DNA of 64,000 bases from NCBI GenBank assembly GCA_947040435.1, contig CAMRBL010000003.1:1-64000 (forward strand). Direction: 5' to 3'. Position 1 is the stretch's first letter; each line of letters begins with the position of its first letter. The stretch comes from an uncultured Rikenellaceae bacterium. GTDB taxonomy: Bacteria; Bacteroidota; Bacteroidia; Bacteroidales; Rikenellaceae. A model generated the notes under the pieces. The model made no database searches. It was not told the origin of the DNA and saw nothing but the letters and a program-made list of their open reading frames with translations. The position numbers were made by a program, and so were the translations under genes. Of this stretch, positions 9,846 through 21,362 are shown piece by piece.

Positions 9846-10871
9846 TTATTTTATACCTCTAACGTTTTTCTCCCATGCCCATGCTGCCGCCATTGTCTCA
9901 TCAATAGTACGCTTTGCACTCCAGCCTAGTTCGTTGTTTGCATAAGTAGTGTCAGCCCAAACAGCCTCAATATCACCCTCTCTACGTCCAACAATCTTGT
10001 AGTTTACCTTCACGTCATTAACTCTTTGGAATGTCTCAACAAGCTCTAGTACAGATACTGCACGTCCAGTTCCAATGTTAAATACCTCATAGTTAGCCTT
10101 ACCCTTACCTTCAACAAGTCTAGTAACCGCAATAACGTGCGCTTTAGCTAGGTCAATAACGTCGATGTAATCTCTAAGGTTTGATCCGTCAGGTGTGTTG
10201 TAGTCATTACCAAATACACTCAACTGCTCACGTACGCCTGCTGCTGTCTGTGTGATAAATGGTACTAAATTATTAGGTACTCCTTTTGGTAACTCACCTA
10301 TAAGTGCTGTCGGATGTGCTCCAGTTGGGTTGAAATATCTCAACGCAATTCCATGAATTGATGGGTATGCTGCTGTTGAGAAGTTCAAAATATCTTCACA
10401 CATCTGTTTTGTATTTCCGTATGGAGATGTCGCATCTTTACGTGGAGTCATCTCTGTTACAGGTAGTACATCTGCTTGACCATAAACTGTACATGATGAT
10501 GAGAACACAAGGTTATTAACCTTACTATCTCTCATAACCTCAAGTAGGGTAATCAATGAGCCAATGTTGTTTTGGTAGTACTCCAAAGGTAGAGCCATAG
10601 ACTCTCCAACTGCTTTGTAGGCTGCAAAGTGGATAACTGCATCAAATTTGTAGTCGTTGAAAAGCTTCGTCATTGCAACTTTGTCACAACAGTCTGCCTC
10701 TACAAATGGGATGTCTACTCCAAGAATCTGCTTGATTCCATCAATTGCTCTTAATTCAGAATTTGATAAATTATCTACAATCACAACGTCATAACCTGCT
10801 TCGATTAACTCTACTGTTGTGTGTGATCCAATGTAACCAGCTCCTCCAGTTACTAATACTCTCTTTTTCAT
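9846..10871 (-). CDS. galE: UDP-glucose 4-epimerase
   Basis: GGAGYIGSHT, SSSCTVYG, YGNTK; start moved to internal Met (MKKRVLVTGG), because the track start lies inside the upstream gene. Confidence 0.96.
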   Translation of the reverse strand: MKKRVLVTGGAGYIGSHTTVELIEAGYDVVIVDNLSNSELRAIDGIKQILGVDIPFVEADCCDKVAMTKLFNDYKFDAVIHFAAYKAVGESMALPLEYYQNNIGSLITLLEVMRDSKVNNLVFSSSCTVYGQADVLPVTEMTPRKDATSPYGNTKQMCEDILNFSTAAYPSIHGIALRYFNPTGAHPTALIGELPKGVPNNLVPFITQTAAGVREQLSVFGNDYNTPDGSNLRDYIDVIDLAKAHVIAVTRLVEGKGKANYEVFNIGTGRAVSVLELVETFQRVNDVKVNYKIVGRREGDIEAVWADTTYANNELGWSAKRTIDETMAAAWAWEKNVRGIK

Positions 10872-10884
10872 AATCTTATTATAA

Positions 10885-12186
10885 TTAGTTATACTTGATC
10901 CATTTAAATAACTCTTTGAATGATGGGCGTTTGCCATGCATAAATATACCTACTCGATATATCTTAGAGGCAACCCATACCATGCCGATAAAGCTACTAT
11001 AAAGAAAGACTATCGACGTAACCAACTCCCATGTTGGCACTCCATATGGTATTCTAGCCATCATTACCACTGGGGATGTAAAGGGGATAATACTCGCAAT
11101 TACAGCTAATGTGCTATTGGGCTCTTTAATGACACTTATCATTATAAATATTGATAACATCATTGGTATAGTGATGGGTAGTTGTAGTTGCTGTGACTCT
11201 TCAACGCTACTAACTGCACTACCTACTGCGGCAAACATAGCTGCATAAAGAAGGTAGCCTCCAATGAAGTAGATGATGAAACTGCCAAATATTGATAGTA
11301 AAAAACTCCAATCTGTTAGTGTTGTCAACGCTGTCATAGCCTCTGTGTCTACGCCTGCGGGTAAGGATGCTCCCATTTGCATAGAGTTTTGTATCGTTGC
11401 TGGGTCAATCGTTATCATCTGAAGCGCAATGTTGCTGAAGATGACAATCAAGATCATCCATATGCAAAATTGAGTGATCGCAACACTTGCAATACCTATG
11501 ATTTTACCCATCATCAGTTGAAAAGGCTTCACAGATGATATAAGTACTTCAACTACCTTAGAGCTCTTCTCTTCAATGACACCTTGCATTACCATCATGC
11601 CATACATGAAGGTAAACATATAGATGAATATTCCAAAAACATAGGCGATTCCCATTGATAATGCACTCGAAGAGGCACTCTTCTCTCCATCTTCCTCTAT
11701 TTTGAACGAAGTAACCTTAGCGTTGGACTTAATATTGTTAATTATACTGCCAAGTCCTTTGATGTTATGATTCATTAGTCTCTCCTGCTCAATGATGCGA
11801 TTAAGCTCTCTATTTATCGCATACTCTGTATCTAAAGTTGAAGATTCGTATGTGTGTAGTTTTATGTCGTTAGGATTTTTAATCACATCTGCCCCAATAA
11901 CAATATAGCCAAATAGCCCCGATTGTTGAGTTTTTAAATCTTCCTCACTTTTGTCTGTTGTTTTGTAGATCAACTTGTTATTACTAATTAATTTATCTCC
12001 AATAACATTGCTGTGGTCAATCACTAAAATAGTCCGACTATTATCAGTCTCCATTCTCATTAAGAGCGTGGGAGCAATCATTAGTCCGACAAATAGTAGT
12101 GGCATTAGCATAGTTGTAATTATGAAACTACGTTTACGTATCCTAGTGTTGAACTCTCTAGCTATAATAATTCCTATCTTTCCCAT
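10885..12186 (-). CDS. ABC transporter permease (ABC-2 type, NatB-like)
   Basis: N-terminal TM, large loop, six C-terminal TM segments, adjacent to ATPase gene. Confidence 0.9.
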   Translation of the reverse strand: MGKIGIIIAREFNTRIRKRSFIITTMLMPLLFVGLMIAPTLLMRMETDNSRTILVIDHSNVIGDKLISNNKLIYKTTDKSEEDLKTQQSGLFGYIVIGADVIKNPNDIKLHTYESSTLDTEYAINRELNRIIEQERLMNHNIKGLGSIINNIKSNAKVTSFKIEEDGEKSASSSALSMGIAYVFGIFIYMFTFMYGMMVMQGVIEEKSSKVVEVLISSVKPFQLMMGKIIGIASVAITQFCIWMILIVIFSNIALQMITIDPATIQNSMQMGASLPAGVDTEAMTALTTLTDWSFLLSIFGSFIIYFIGGYLLYAAMFAAVGSAVSSVEESQQLQLPITIPMMLSIFIMISVIKEPNSTLAVIASIIPFTSPVVMMARIPYGVPTWELVTSIVFLYSSFIGMVWVASKIYRVGIFMHGKRPSFKELFKWIKYN

Positions 12187-12187
12187 C

Positions 12188-13111
12188 CTATAAGTTGAGT
12201 TTTCCCTCTACGGCGTTAATAAATATATCATTCATGCTAGGTATCACTTTATTAAAAGAGTAGATGTCAACCGTTTCGTTTATCTTAGAGATGATATCTC
12301 TAACTCCATCTGTTGATGGAAGTTTAATTATAGCACTCTTTGTATCCGACTCTTTGTTCTCACTAAATGCAATATTGACACCAAATAAAGCTCTACTTAA
12401 TTGCTCTTCATCTCCGCTAAAAGCGAGATCATACGTGCTACTTGCATATCGTTGTTTGATCTCATTAACCTCTCCGCTAAGAATGTTCTTCGATCTGTTA
12501 ATAAGAGAAATATGGTCACAAATTTCCTCTACGGAGGACATGTTATGTGTAGAGAATATGATTGTAGCACCCTCCTTTTTCATATTTAAAATCTCCTCTT
12601 TCAGCATATTCGCATTTATGGGGTCAAACCCACTAAATGGCTCATCGAAGATTAGTAATTTTGGCTTGTGGAGAACTGTTATAATGAACTGAACTTTTTG
12701 TGCCATACCCTTACTCAGATCTTCAACCTTCTTGTCCCACCACTCCTCGATCTGAAACTTTGTAAACCAGTATTTTAGACGAGATATAGCCTCGCTTTTA
12801 GATAGTCCTTTAAGGCGAGCAAAATATATAGCCTGCTCTCCAACTTTCATCTTCTTGTATAGCCCTCGCTCCTCTGGAAGATAACCAATTTTATAGACGT
12901 CATCAGCACACAATCGTTTGCCCATAAACATAACCTCACCACTGTCGGGAGCGGTGATATGGTTGATGATACGAATCAATGTTGTTTTACCCGCTCCGTT
13001 AGGTCCGAGGAGTCCGTAGATAGAGCCCTCTGGAACACTTAGTGAAACATCATCAAGCGCAAGATGATTTGAATATTGCTTCGATACATTTTTTACACTC
13101 AGTATCTCCAT
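12188..13111 (-). CDS. ABC transporter ATP-binding protein (NatA-like)
   Basis: GPNGAGKTT, Walker B LLIFDEPFSGFDP. Confidence 0.95.
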   Translation of the reverse strand: MEILSVKNVSKQYSNHLALDDVSLSVPEGSIYGLLGPNGAGKTTLIRIINHITAPDSGEVMFMGKRLCADDVYKIGYLPEERGLYKKMKVGEQAIYFARLKGLSKSEAISRLKYWFTKFQIEEWWDKKVEDLSKGMAQKVQFIITVLHKPKLLIFDEPFSGFDPINANMLKEEILNMKKEGATIIFSTHNMSSVEEICDHISLINRSKNILSGEVNEIKQRYASSTYDLAFSGDEEQLSRALFGVNIAFSENKESDTKSAIIKLPSTDGVRDIISKINETVDIYSFNKVIPSMNDIFINAVEGKLNL

Positions 13112-13322
13112 TGTTTTTCGTGTTAGTGCCGTAGCTTTAAGTTTAACACTTCAAAAGTAGCAATTTTATTGTTAATTTAGAACAAAATTAGCTCATAAAA
13201 CATAGTTTTCATATACTATATTACCAATTAGTAATAAAAATGTAGATAGGGTATGAAAAATTGCTAAAAAACAATTATATTTGGGGTTGTTATTGAGTGT
13301 TAAAGTTAAATGTGAAAAAAAT

Positions 13323-14291
13323 ATGTTATATCCATTGAAATTCAAGCCACTTCTGAAAGAACGAATTTGGGGAGGATCTACTCTAAAAGAGAAGTTTGGG
13401 AAATCGCTACCTGAAGAGGTGAAGATTGGTGAGAGTTGGACTATTTCGGGTATTGAGGACGATATATCTGTCGTGACGAATGGTGCGCTAGCTGGAAATA
13501 ACCTGCAAGAGCTTATTGAAGTATATATGGGTGAGCTTGTGGGAGATAAGGTGTACGCAGAGTTTGGACTTGAATTTCCTCTTTTGATTAAATTGATTGA
13601 TGCTCAAGATGTTCTCTCTATACAGGTACACCCTAATGCCGAAATTGCGCAAGAGAGACATAACTCTTATGGAAAAACTGAGTTGTGTTATGTGGTGGAT
13701 GCACAGAAAGATGCAGCTATGTATGTTGGCTTCGAAGGAGAAGTGACTCAAGAGATGTATCTCAATAGCCTTGAGCAGGGGAATCTTTCTAAATTGTTGA
13801 AGAGAGTCGACGCAAAAGCTGGTGAGGCATATTTTATCCCTGCAGGTACAATTCACGCTATTGGAAAAGGTTTGCTAATTGCTGAGATACAACAAGCATC
13901 TGATATTACATATCGTGTTGATGATTGGGGGAGAGTGGATGCTGATGGTGAGCCCAGACAACTGCATACAGAGTTGGCAGTGGATGCAATCGACTTCAAA
14001 AGTAGTTTAGATTCTAAAATTACAGTAAATGCAAAGACTAATGATACTGTAGAGGTGGCTGTTTGCGACTATTTTACGACTAATCTTGTTAGTGTTGATG
14101 GCGAAGTCACTAAAGATTATGCAGAATTAGACAGCTTTGTTGTATATATATGTATTGACGGTGGCGTGACTGTTAAAGTTGATGGAAGTGTTACTATTCT
14201 TGAAAAAGGAGAGTGCCTACTGGTTCCCGCACAAGAAAATAGTGTAGAATTAATCGGAAAAGCCGAAGTTCTTGAGGCTTATATTAAATAG
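13323..14291 (+). CDS. manA: Mannose-6-phosphate isomerase, class I
   Basis: VHPNAEIAQERHN.YGKTELCYV, FIPAGTIHAIGKG; start set at MLYPLKFKP. Confidence 0.92.
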   Translation: MLYPLKFKPLLKERIWGGSTLKEKFGKSLPEEVKIGESWTISGIEDDISVVTNGALAGNNLQELIEVYMGELVGDKVYAEFGLEFPLLIKLIDAQDVLSIQVHPNAEIAQERHNSYGKTELCYVVDAQKDAAMYVGFEGEVTQEMYLNSLEQGNLSKLLKRVDAKAGEAYFIPAGTIHAIGKGLLIAEIQQASDITYRVDDWGRVDADGEPRQLHTELAVDAIDFKSSLDSKITVNAKTNDTVEVAVCDYFTTNLVSVDGEVTKDYAELDSFVVYICIDGGVTVKVDGSVTILEKGECLLVPAQENSVELIGKAEVLEAYIK

Positions 14292-14301
14292 TAAAATTAT
14301 T

Positions 14302-15180
14302 ATGGTCGAATTATCTAAACAAAATTTATTATCTACTATAAAACAGTATGTGATAATATCAATTGGAATATCCCTATTCTCTTTCGCTTGGATGGGAATT
14401 ATTCTCCCTGCAGAGCTTGTTGGAGGTGGTGTGAGTGGTTTGTCAATGTTGTTGTTCTATGGGTTTGAAATCCCTTTGACGTACTCTCTGGTTGTAATAA
14501 ATGGAATATTCCTTCTTATTGCATACTTCGCAATTGGTGCCAAATTTAGTACCAAAACAATATATGCTGTTTCATTACTATCATTTATGATGGGGTTTAT
14601 GCAAAAAGTACTCCCCGTCGATTTAGTAGGATTGTGTAACGATAGATTTCTATCTGTAATTCTTGGTGGTACAATTGCTGGTTTTGGAACTAGTCTCTGT
14701 TTCTCGCAAGGTGGTAGTACGGGTGGTACGGATATCATCGCGATGATTATAAATAAATACAGAACCGTGAGTTATGGTAAGGTGATAATGTATTGTGACT
14801 TTATTGTGATCGGACTATCTTATTTCATAAGTTATGATATTACTACGGTTATTTATAGTTTCGTCCTTGTTACTGTGTTCGGATACTCTTTAGACCTATT
14901 CTTAGCAGGAAATAAACAGTCGTCGCAAGTGTTAATAGTGTCGAGAAACCATAAACTGATCGCTGAAAAAGTATACGAAGAGATTGGTCGTGGTGTGACG
15001 TTGATAAATGGTGAGGGATGGTACTCAAAAGAGCCAATGAAGATTGTAATGGTGGTTTGTCGAAAAAATGAGATGCCAATGCTTCTAAGAGTTGTTAAAG
15101 AGCATGATCCAAATGCATTTATTACAGTTGGTAGTGTGATGGGCGTGTATGGTTTAGGTTTTGAACCACTTAGAAAATAG
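14302..15180 (+). CDS. YitT family membrane protein (DUF2179 C-terminus)
   Basis: GGGVSGLSMLL, GGSTGGTDIIA; start set at MVELSKQ. Confidence 0.9.
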   Translation: MVELSKQNLLSTIKQYVIISIGISLFSFAWMGIILPAELVGGGVSGLSMLLFYGFEIPLTYSLVVINGIFLLIAYFAIGAKFSTKTIYAVSLLSFMMGFMQKVLPVDLVGLCNDRFLSVILGGTIAGFGTSLCFSQGGSTGGTDIIAMIINKYRTVSYGKVIMYCDFIVIGLSYFISYDITTVIYSFVLVTVFGYSLDLFLAGNKQSSQVLIVSRNHKLIAEKVYEEIGRGVTLINGEGWYSKEPMKIVMVVCRKNEMPMLLRVVKEHDPNAFITVGSVMGVYGLGFEPLRK

Positions 15181-15210
15181 ACCCTTGTAGGTAAATAAAT
15201 TGTTTGATAT

Positions 15211-15250
15211 AACTACCCCTTGAGGATAGCACTGCGCAATAGCAGTGAAA
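15211..15250. repeat. ~40 bp intergenic element, copy B (divergent)
   Basis: aactaccccttgaggatagcactgcgcaatagcagtgaaa; shares actgcg and gcagtgaa blocks at the same spacing as copy A. Confidence 0.4.
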
Positions 15251-15264
15251 TAATAATAGTATAG

Positions 15265-17304
15265 ATGAAAAAATTTAAACGTCACCTTGTAACTTCAGCC
15301 CTCCCATATGCAAATGGACCAGTACATATTGGACACCTGGCGGGGGTATATATACCTTCTGATATATATACTAGATATTTGAGGTTGAAAGGAGAGGATG
15401 TTATATCTGTTTGTGGTTCTGATGAACACGGTGTTCCAATCACAATCAAAGCTCGTAAAGAGGGAGTTACTCCTCAGGATGTTGTCGATAAATATCATGG
15501 AATGATTAAAGAGGCATTCCAGAGTTTCGGAATATCTTTTGATATATATTCACGTACAACGTCAAAAACACACAGTGAAACAGCTTCTAATTTCTTTAAG
15601 AAATTGTATGACCAAGGTGAGTTTATTGAGCAAACAACAATGCAGTACTACGATGAGGAGGCTAAGGCATTCCTTGCGGATAGATATATTACGGGTACAT
15701 GTCCTCATTGTCAGAATGATAGAGCATATGGAGATCAGTGTGAAAACTGTGGAACAACATTAAACGCTACGGATCTTATAAATCCAAAGAGTACGATTAC
15801 TGGTTCTGATCCAGTGAGAAAAGAGACTAAACACTGGTTTCTTCCGTTGGATAAACATGAGCCAATGTTGCGTAAATGGATTTTGGAGCAGCACAAAGAG
15901 TGGAAACCAAATGTGTACGGACAGTGTAAAAGCTGGTTGGACTTAGGGTTGCAGCCTAGAGCTGTGAGCCGTGACCTTGATTGGGGTATTCCCGTTCCTG
16001 TGGAAGGTGCGGAAGGTAAAGTGTTATATGTGTGGTTTGATGCTCCTATCGGGTATATATCGGCTACAAAAGAACTTACGCCTGATTGGGAAAAGTACTG
16101 GAAACAAGATGATACCAAGTTGGTGTGTTTCATTGGTAAAGACAATATCGTGTTCCATTGTATCGTTTTTCCTGCAATGTTAGAGGCACATGGAGATTAT
16201 ATTCTTCCTGAAAATGTACCTGCAAATGAGTTTCTTAATCTTGAAGGGGATAAAATATCAACCTCTCGTAACTGGGCAGTATGGTTGCATGAGTATCTTG
16301 AAGAGTTCCCGGGTAAAGAGGATGTGTTGAGATACGTGTTATGTGCTAATGCTCCTGAGACCAAAGATAATGACTTTACTTGGAAAGATTTTCAAGCACG
16401 AAATAATAATGAATTAGTTGCTATTCTTGGTAACTTCGTAAATAGAGCTCTAGTTTTAACTGATAAGTACTATGAGGGAGTCGTTCCTGAGTTAGGGGAG
16501 TTGACTGACTATGACAAAGATACACTTAAAGAATTGCCTGCAATTAAACTTTCACTAGAGAGTAATGTTGAGCATTATCGATTCCGTGAGGCACTAAAAG
16601 ATGCAATGGCAATCGCTAGGCTTGGGAATAAATATCTTGCTGATACAGAGCCTTGGAAAGTGATAAAAACTGATCCAGAGCGTGTTAAGACTACGCTCAA
16701 TATAGCTTTGCAACTTACGGCTAATCTTGCTACTGCGATAGAGCCATTCCTCCCATTTACATCGGCGAAGTTGTTGAAGATGTTGAGTATTGAGAAGCCA
16801 GAGTGGGAATCTTTAGGTTCTAGCTCGCTAATTAGTGCAGGACATAAGATTGGTAAGGCAGAGTTGCTTTTTGAGAAGATAGAAGATAGTGTCGTAGAGC
16901 AACAGATGGCTAAATTGGAGAGATCTAAGCTTGAAAATGCAGAGAATGAAGCTCTACAAAATATAGCATCTCAAAAAGAGAATGTCACTTTTGATGACTT
17001 TGGAAAGATGGATATTCGTGTTTCAACGATTGTTGCAGCTGAAAAAGTAGCGAAAACTAAAAAATTATTGAAACTTACAGTAGATACTGGTATAGATACT
17101 AGAGACATTGTATCTGGTATCGCAGAGCACTATAAACCAGAGGAACTTGTCGGGAAACAGGTGCTAGTACTAGTTAATTTAGCGCCTCGTACTCTAAAAG
17201 GTATAGAGTCAAATGGTATGATTCTTATGGGATCTGATGCTAGTGGTAAACTAGTATTACTATCTCCGCAGGATCAGGTTAATAGTGGTGCTATTGTAGG
17301 GTAG
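15265..17304 (+). CDS. metG: Methionine--tRNA ligase
   Basis: [27 protein letters not shown]-terminal Trbp111-like domain. Confidence 0.97.
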   Translation: MKKFKRHLVTSALPYANGPVHIGHLAGVYIPSDIYTRYLRLKGEDVISVCGSDEHGVPITIKARKEGVTPQDVVDKYHGMIKEAFQSFGISFDIYSRTTSKTHSETASNFFKKLYDQGEFIEQTTMQYYDEEAKAFLADRYITGTCPHCQNDRAYGDQCENCGTTLNATDLINPKSTITGSDPVRKETKHWFLPLDKHEPMLRKWILEQHKEWKPNVYGQCKSWLDLGLQPRAVSRDLDWGIPVPVEGAEGKVLYVWFDAPIGYISATKELTPDWEKYWKQDDTKLVCFIGKDNIVFHCIVFPAMLEAHGDYILPENVPANEFLNLEGDKISTSRNWAVWLHEYLEEFPGKEDVLRYVLCANAPETKDNDFTWKDFQARNNNELVAILGNFVNRALVLTDKYYEGVVPELGELTDYDKDTLKELPAIKLSLESNVEHYRFREALKDAMAIARLGNKYLADTEPWKVIKTDPERVKTTLNIALQLTANLATAIEPFLPFTSAKLLKMLSIEKPEWESLGSSSLISAGHKIGKAELLFEKIEDSVVEQQMAKLERSKLENAENEALQNIASQKENVTFDDFGKMDIRVSTIVAAEKVAKTKKLLKLTVDTGIDTRDIVSGIAEHYKPEELVGKQVLVLVNLAPRTLKGIESNGMILMGSDASGKLVLLSPQDQVNSGAIVG

Positions 17305-17391
17305 TTTTTTATATAATAAATGTGCGGGTAACCTTGCATGTTTGAAGTGAATAAATCGAGTGTAAATAATTTTTTTGTAATATATAATATA

Positions 17392-18405
17392 ATGGAAAAT
17401 ATTGATTGGAGTAGTTTGGGTTTCAATTATATGAAGACGGACTACAATTTAAGATGTTATTATAGAGATGGTAAATGGGAAGAGATGACTCTATCCCAAG
17501 ATGAGAACATTCCTATGCATATGGCTGCAACGTGCCTTCACTATGGTCAAGAGGCTTTCGAAGGGTTGAAAGCATATAGAGGTGTCGATGGTGAAGTTAG
17601 ACTCTTTAGAGCAGATGAGAATGCAAAGAGAATGCAAAGCTCTGCTGACTATTTGATGATGCAAGCTCCATCGGTAGATATGTTCACGGAGGCGGTGATG
17701 AAAGTCGTTAAAGCCAACGAGAGATTTATTCCTCCTTATGGTACGGGCGCATCTTTATATATTAGACCACTGTTGATTGGTACGGGTGCACAAGTGGGTG
17801 TTAGTCCCTCTACGGAGTATCTTTTTGTGATATTTGTTACACCAGTTGGTCCTTATTATAAGAGTGGATTTAATCCTATGAAAGTTATTGTAGATAGAGA
17901 CCATGATAGAGCTGCTCCGCTTGGAACAGGTCATGTTAAAACTGGTGGTAATTATGTGGGAAGTTTGCTCTCTGCTAATTGGGGGCATGATATGGGCTAC
18001 GCTAGTGTTCTTTATCTAGATGCAAAAGAGAAGAGATACATTGATGAGTGTGGAGCGGCTAATTTCTTTGGTATCAAAAATGGAACGTATATCACGCCTA
18101 AATCACACTCTGTATTACCATCTATAACTAATATGAGTTTGACGCAATTAGCTGAAGATTTGGGTCTAAAGGTTGAGAGACGTGAGGTTGAATTGACTGA
18201 ATTGGCTACATTTGAAGAGGCTGGATCTTGCGGAACAGCGGCAGTGATATCTCCTATTGGAAGTGTTTATGACCCGAAAGAGGATCATACATACTCATTT
18301 GGTGATAGCGTTGGTAAGCTTACCACAGAGTTGTATGGTAGATTATGCGGTATTCAATACGGTGAAGTTGAAGATACACACAACTGGGTTACGATAGTTA
18401 AATAG
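17392..18405 (+). CDS. ilvE: Branched-chain amino acid aminotransferase
   Basis: CLHYGQEAFEGLKAYRG, VKTGGNYVGSLL; start set at MENIDWSS. Confidence 0.93.
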   Translation: MENIDWSSLGFNYMKTDYNLRCYYRDGKWEEMTLSQDENIPMHMAATCLHYGQEAFEGLKAYRGVDGEVRLFRADENAKRMQSSADYLMMQAPSVDMFTEAVMKVVKANERFIPPYGTGASLYIRPLLIGTGAQVGVSPSTEYLFVIFVTPVGPYYKSGFNPMKVIVDRDHDRAAPLGTGHVKTGGNYVGSLLSANWGHDMGYASVLYLDAKEKRYIDECGAANFFGIKNGTYITPKSHSVLPSITNMSLTQLAEDLGLKVERREVELTELATFEEAGSCGTAAVISPIGSVYDPKEDHTYSFGDSVGKLTTELYGRLCGIQYGEVEDTHNWVTIVK

Positions 18406-18412
18406 AAAACTT

Positions 18413-18545
18413 AGTCACAAAAAATGTGATGAAACTTCATAAAGTTTCGCGTCGCAGAGAGTTCAGTCAAAATAGACAAAGAACTCTCTGCGACGTTGGT
18501 CTTTAAAGTGTTTAATTTTTTTTAAAATGTCATGTTTTTTGTGAC
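18413..18545. terminator. Nested inverted repeat / terminator downstream of ilvE
   Basis: Perfect 15 bp stem cgtcgcagagagttc (18450-18464) / gaactctctgcgacg (18481-18495) within outer gtcacaaaaaa...ttttttgtgac arms. Confidence 0.7.
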
Positions 18546-18571
18546 TCATGTATTACAAATTATAATTAATT

Positions 18572-19285
18572 GTGGAGAAAGTATTAACAAGTAAAATAAA
18601 TTTCCCTGAAGGCTTTGTTCTTTATGTGGATAAACCATATCAATGGACTTCGACAGATGTTGTGAGAAAAGTGAAGTCTGCAATTATGAGACTCGGATTT
18701 AAAAAAATTAAAGTTGGACACGCCGGAACATTAGACCCTTTAGCATCAGGTGTCTTAATAATATGTATTGGTAAAGCAACAAAATTAGTCGAGTCTCTGC
18801 AAGCTGAAGAGAAAGAGTATGTTACCGATATTGTGCTTGGTGCTACGACTCCGAGCTTCGATATGGAGCTGCCTATCAGTGAAACTCTTCCAGTAGATCA
18901 TATTACTCGTGAGGATGTAGAGAAAGCATTGGCAGAGCTTTGTGGAGAGAGATTACAGACCCCTCCAATATACTCAGCTAAAAGAATCGAAGGAAAAAGA
19001 GCTTATGAACACGCTCGTGAAGGTAGTGAAGTCGTTATGAGAAGAGCTCTTATAACTATACATTCAATGGAGATTGAAGAGTTCGAGATGCCGCGCGTTA
19101 GAGTGCGTATCAGATGTAGCAAGGGAACTTATATTAGATCAATCGCAATGGAGCTAGGTGAAAAACTTAATAACTTGGCATATTTGAGCTCCCTTAGAAG
19201 AACAAAAAATGGAAGTAATAGTGTCGATGAGTGCTACTCAATGACTGAAATTGATGAAATACTATCAGAAGTGAAACAAAATTAA
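18572..19285 (+). CDS. truB: tRNA pseudouridine(55) synthase
   Basis: KVGHAGTLDPLASGVLI, YSAKRIEGKRAYE; GTG start. Confidence 0.96.
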   Translation: MEKVLTSKINFPEGFVLYVDKPYQWTSTDVVRKVKSAIMRLGFKKIKVGHAGTLDPLASGVLIICIGKATKLVESLQAEEKEYVTDIVLGATTPSFDMELPISETLPVDHITREDVEKALAELCGERLQTPPIYSAKRIEGKRAYEHAREGSEVVMRRALITIHSMEIEEFEMPRVRVRIRCSKGTYIRSIAMELGEKLNNLAYLSSLRRTKNGSNSVDECYSMTEIDEILSEVKQN

Positions 19286-19371
19286 CATTATTACGTATAT
19301 TATATTTAAGTGTCTTATGTAACTTAAGACGGTACTGCGTTGTTTTTATATTTAAATAAAAAGTTGGTCAG

Positions 19372-20421
19372 ATGAAATTATCCCAATATGGGTACCCCTT
19401 TTCTCTCGATATGTTAGCTAAATACCCAGTTGACAATAGAGATGAATCTCGTTTAATGGTTATACACCGTGACTCAGGAAAAATTGAACATAAAATATTT
19501 AAAGATGTTATAGAGTATTTTGATACTGATGATGTTTTTGTATTTAATGATACAAAAGTTTTCCCGGCTAGACTTTATGGAAATAAAGAGAAAACAGGTG
19601 CGGAGATCGAAATCTTTTTACTTAGAGAGTTGAACCGTGACCTTAGACTATGGGACGTTTTAGTGGACCCAGCAAGAAAAATTCGTATCGGAAATAAACT
19701 ATATTTCGGAGATGATGACTTACTTGTTGCTGAAGTTATTGATAATACAACATCTAGAGGTAGAACGTTACGTTTCCTATTTGATGGCGATCATGATGAA
19801 TTTAAAGAAGCTCTACATAATATGGGTGAAACACCTCTACCTAAGTGGATTAGAGAGAAGGTTGAACCTATTGATAGCGAGAGATACCAAACTATATATG
19901 CAAAAAATGAAGGAGCAGTAGTGGCTCCAACTGCAGGTTTGCACTTTAGTAAACATCTGTTGAAAAGATTAGAAATAAAAGGTGTGAAAAGTGCATATAT
20001 TACACTTCATGTGGGATTGGGTAACTTTAGAGCAGTTGATGTTGAAGATCTGACAAAACATAAAATGGACTCAGAGCAGATACTTATTACGCCAGAAGCA
20101 ACCCAGATCGTTAATGGCGCAAGGGTCGACTCTAAGCGTATCTGTGCAGTAGGAACTACTGTTATGAGAACTATGGAGAGCTCTGTTACAACGGGCAGAA
20201 AATTAAACCCGTATGAAGGGTGGACTAATAAATTCATTTTTACTCCTTATGATTTTGTTGTGGCCGACTCAATGATTACAAACTTTCACCTTCCGCAGTC
20301 AACTCAGTTAATGATGGCTGCAGCATTTGGAGGATATGATTTAATTATGGATGCGTATAAAATTGCCAAAGAAGAGGGCTATAGATTTGGTACGTATGGT
20401 GATGCAATGCTTATCCTGTAG
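19372..20421 (+). CDS. queA: S-adenosylmethionine:tRNA ribosyltransferase-isomerase
   Basis: [35 protein letters not shown]. Confidence 0.96.
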   Translation: MKLSQYGYPFSLDMLAKYPVDNRDESRLMVIHRDSGKIEHKIFKDVIEYFDTDDVFVFNDTKVFPARLYGNKEKTGAEIEIFLLRELNRDLRLWDVLVDPARKIRIGNKLYFGDDDLLVAEVIDNTTSRGRTLRFLFDGDHDEFKEALHNMGETPLPKWIREKVEPIDSERYQTIYAKNEGAVVAPTAGLHFSKHLLKRLEIKGVKSAYITLHVGLGNFRAVDVEDLTKHKMDSEQILITPEATQIVNGARVDSKRICAVGTTVMRTMESSVTTGRKLNPYEGWTNKFIFTPYDFVVADSMITNFHLPQSTQLMMAAAFGGYDLIMDAYKIAKEEGYRFGTYGDAMLIL

Positions 20422-20549
20422 ACGCATTTAGTTTTTTTTTAGTATCTTTGTAGAAATTGTTCATTACATGTGTTTTTTATTACACTGCATTGTGTGTGAA
20501 AAAAGTATGTGAATGTGGAATATAATGTAATTTTAACTATATAACTCAC

Positions 20550-21362
20550 ATGAGTAGTTGTAAAATTTTATATGTTAGTCAAGAGATAACTCCATATTTA
20601 CCTGAAACTCAAATCTCTACTATTTGTAGAACATTGTCGCAAGCAATGCAAGAGAGAGGTAATGAGATAAGGACTTTTATGCCTAGATATGGGTTAATTA
20701 ATGAGAGACGTAATCAATTGCATGAAGTGATTAGATTGTCTGGAATGAACCTAATAATTGATGATAATGATCACCAATTGATAATTAAGGTGGCTTCAAT
20801 TCCTCTTGCTAGAGTACAGGTCTATTTTATTGATAATGAAGACTATTTCTCTCGTAAGGCAACATTGTCTGATGAAAATGGTAAATTATTTGAAGATAAT
20901 GATGAACGTGCTATATTCTTCGCTAGAGGAGTGCTTGAAACTGTCAAGAAATTGCGCTGGCAACCTGATATAGTTCATTGTCATGGTTGGATGTCATCGG
21001 TTGTGCCAATGTATCTTAAAAATAGATTCTCTGATGATCCGCTTTTCAAAGACGCAAAAGTTGTTATATCAATTTATGATGATAAATTTGAAGGTGAGTG
21101 GGATGCTAATTTTTCGAAAAAAATAATTAGTGAAGGTATCGATGAAGAAAATAGTAAAATTGTTGAGAAGCCTACATACCATAACTTAATGAAGTTCGTT
21201 ATTAATCATGCGGATGGTATTATTTTAGAGACTAGCTGCCTAGATCCTGAAATAGAAGAGTACTTGAAACAGAGCAAAAAACCAGTACTCCCATTTTGTG
21301 AGGATAAAACAAATACTGATTACGTAGATAAATACAAAATGTTTTATGAAGAATTGCTTTAA
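20550..21362 (+). CDS. Glycogen/starch synthase N-terminal (GT5 catalytic domain-like) protein
   Basis: ILYVSQEITPYLPET, DIVHCHGWMSSVVPMYLK; only ~270 aa, no C-terminal GT-B half. Confidence 0.85.
   Translation: MSSCKILYVSQEITPYLPETQISTICRTLSQAMQERGNEIRTFMPRYGLINERRNQLHEVIRLSGMNLIIDDNDHQLIIKVASIPLARVQVYFIDNEDYFSRKATLSDENGKLFEDNDERAIFFARGVLETVKKLRWQPDIVHCHGWMSSVVPMYLKNRFSDDPLFKDAKVVISIYDDKFEGEWDANFSKKIISEGIDEENSKIVEKPTYHNLMKFVINHADGIILETSCLDPEIEEYLKQSKKPVLPFCEDKTNTDYVDKYKMFYEELL

Noticed and set aside
10872-10937. N-terminal extension of galE (MANAHHSKSYLNGSSITNYNKI)
   Set aside because: It overlaps the end of the upstream permease gene; the conserved epimerase start is MKKRVLVTGGAGYIGSHT at 10871.
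12264-12692. Plus-strand 142 aa ORF
   Set aside because: Fully antisense to the well-supported ABC ATPase gene, with no recognisable motif.
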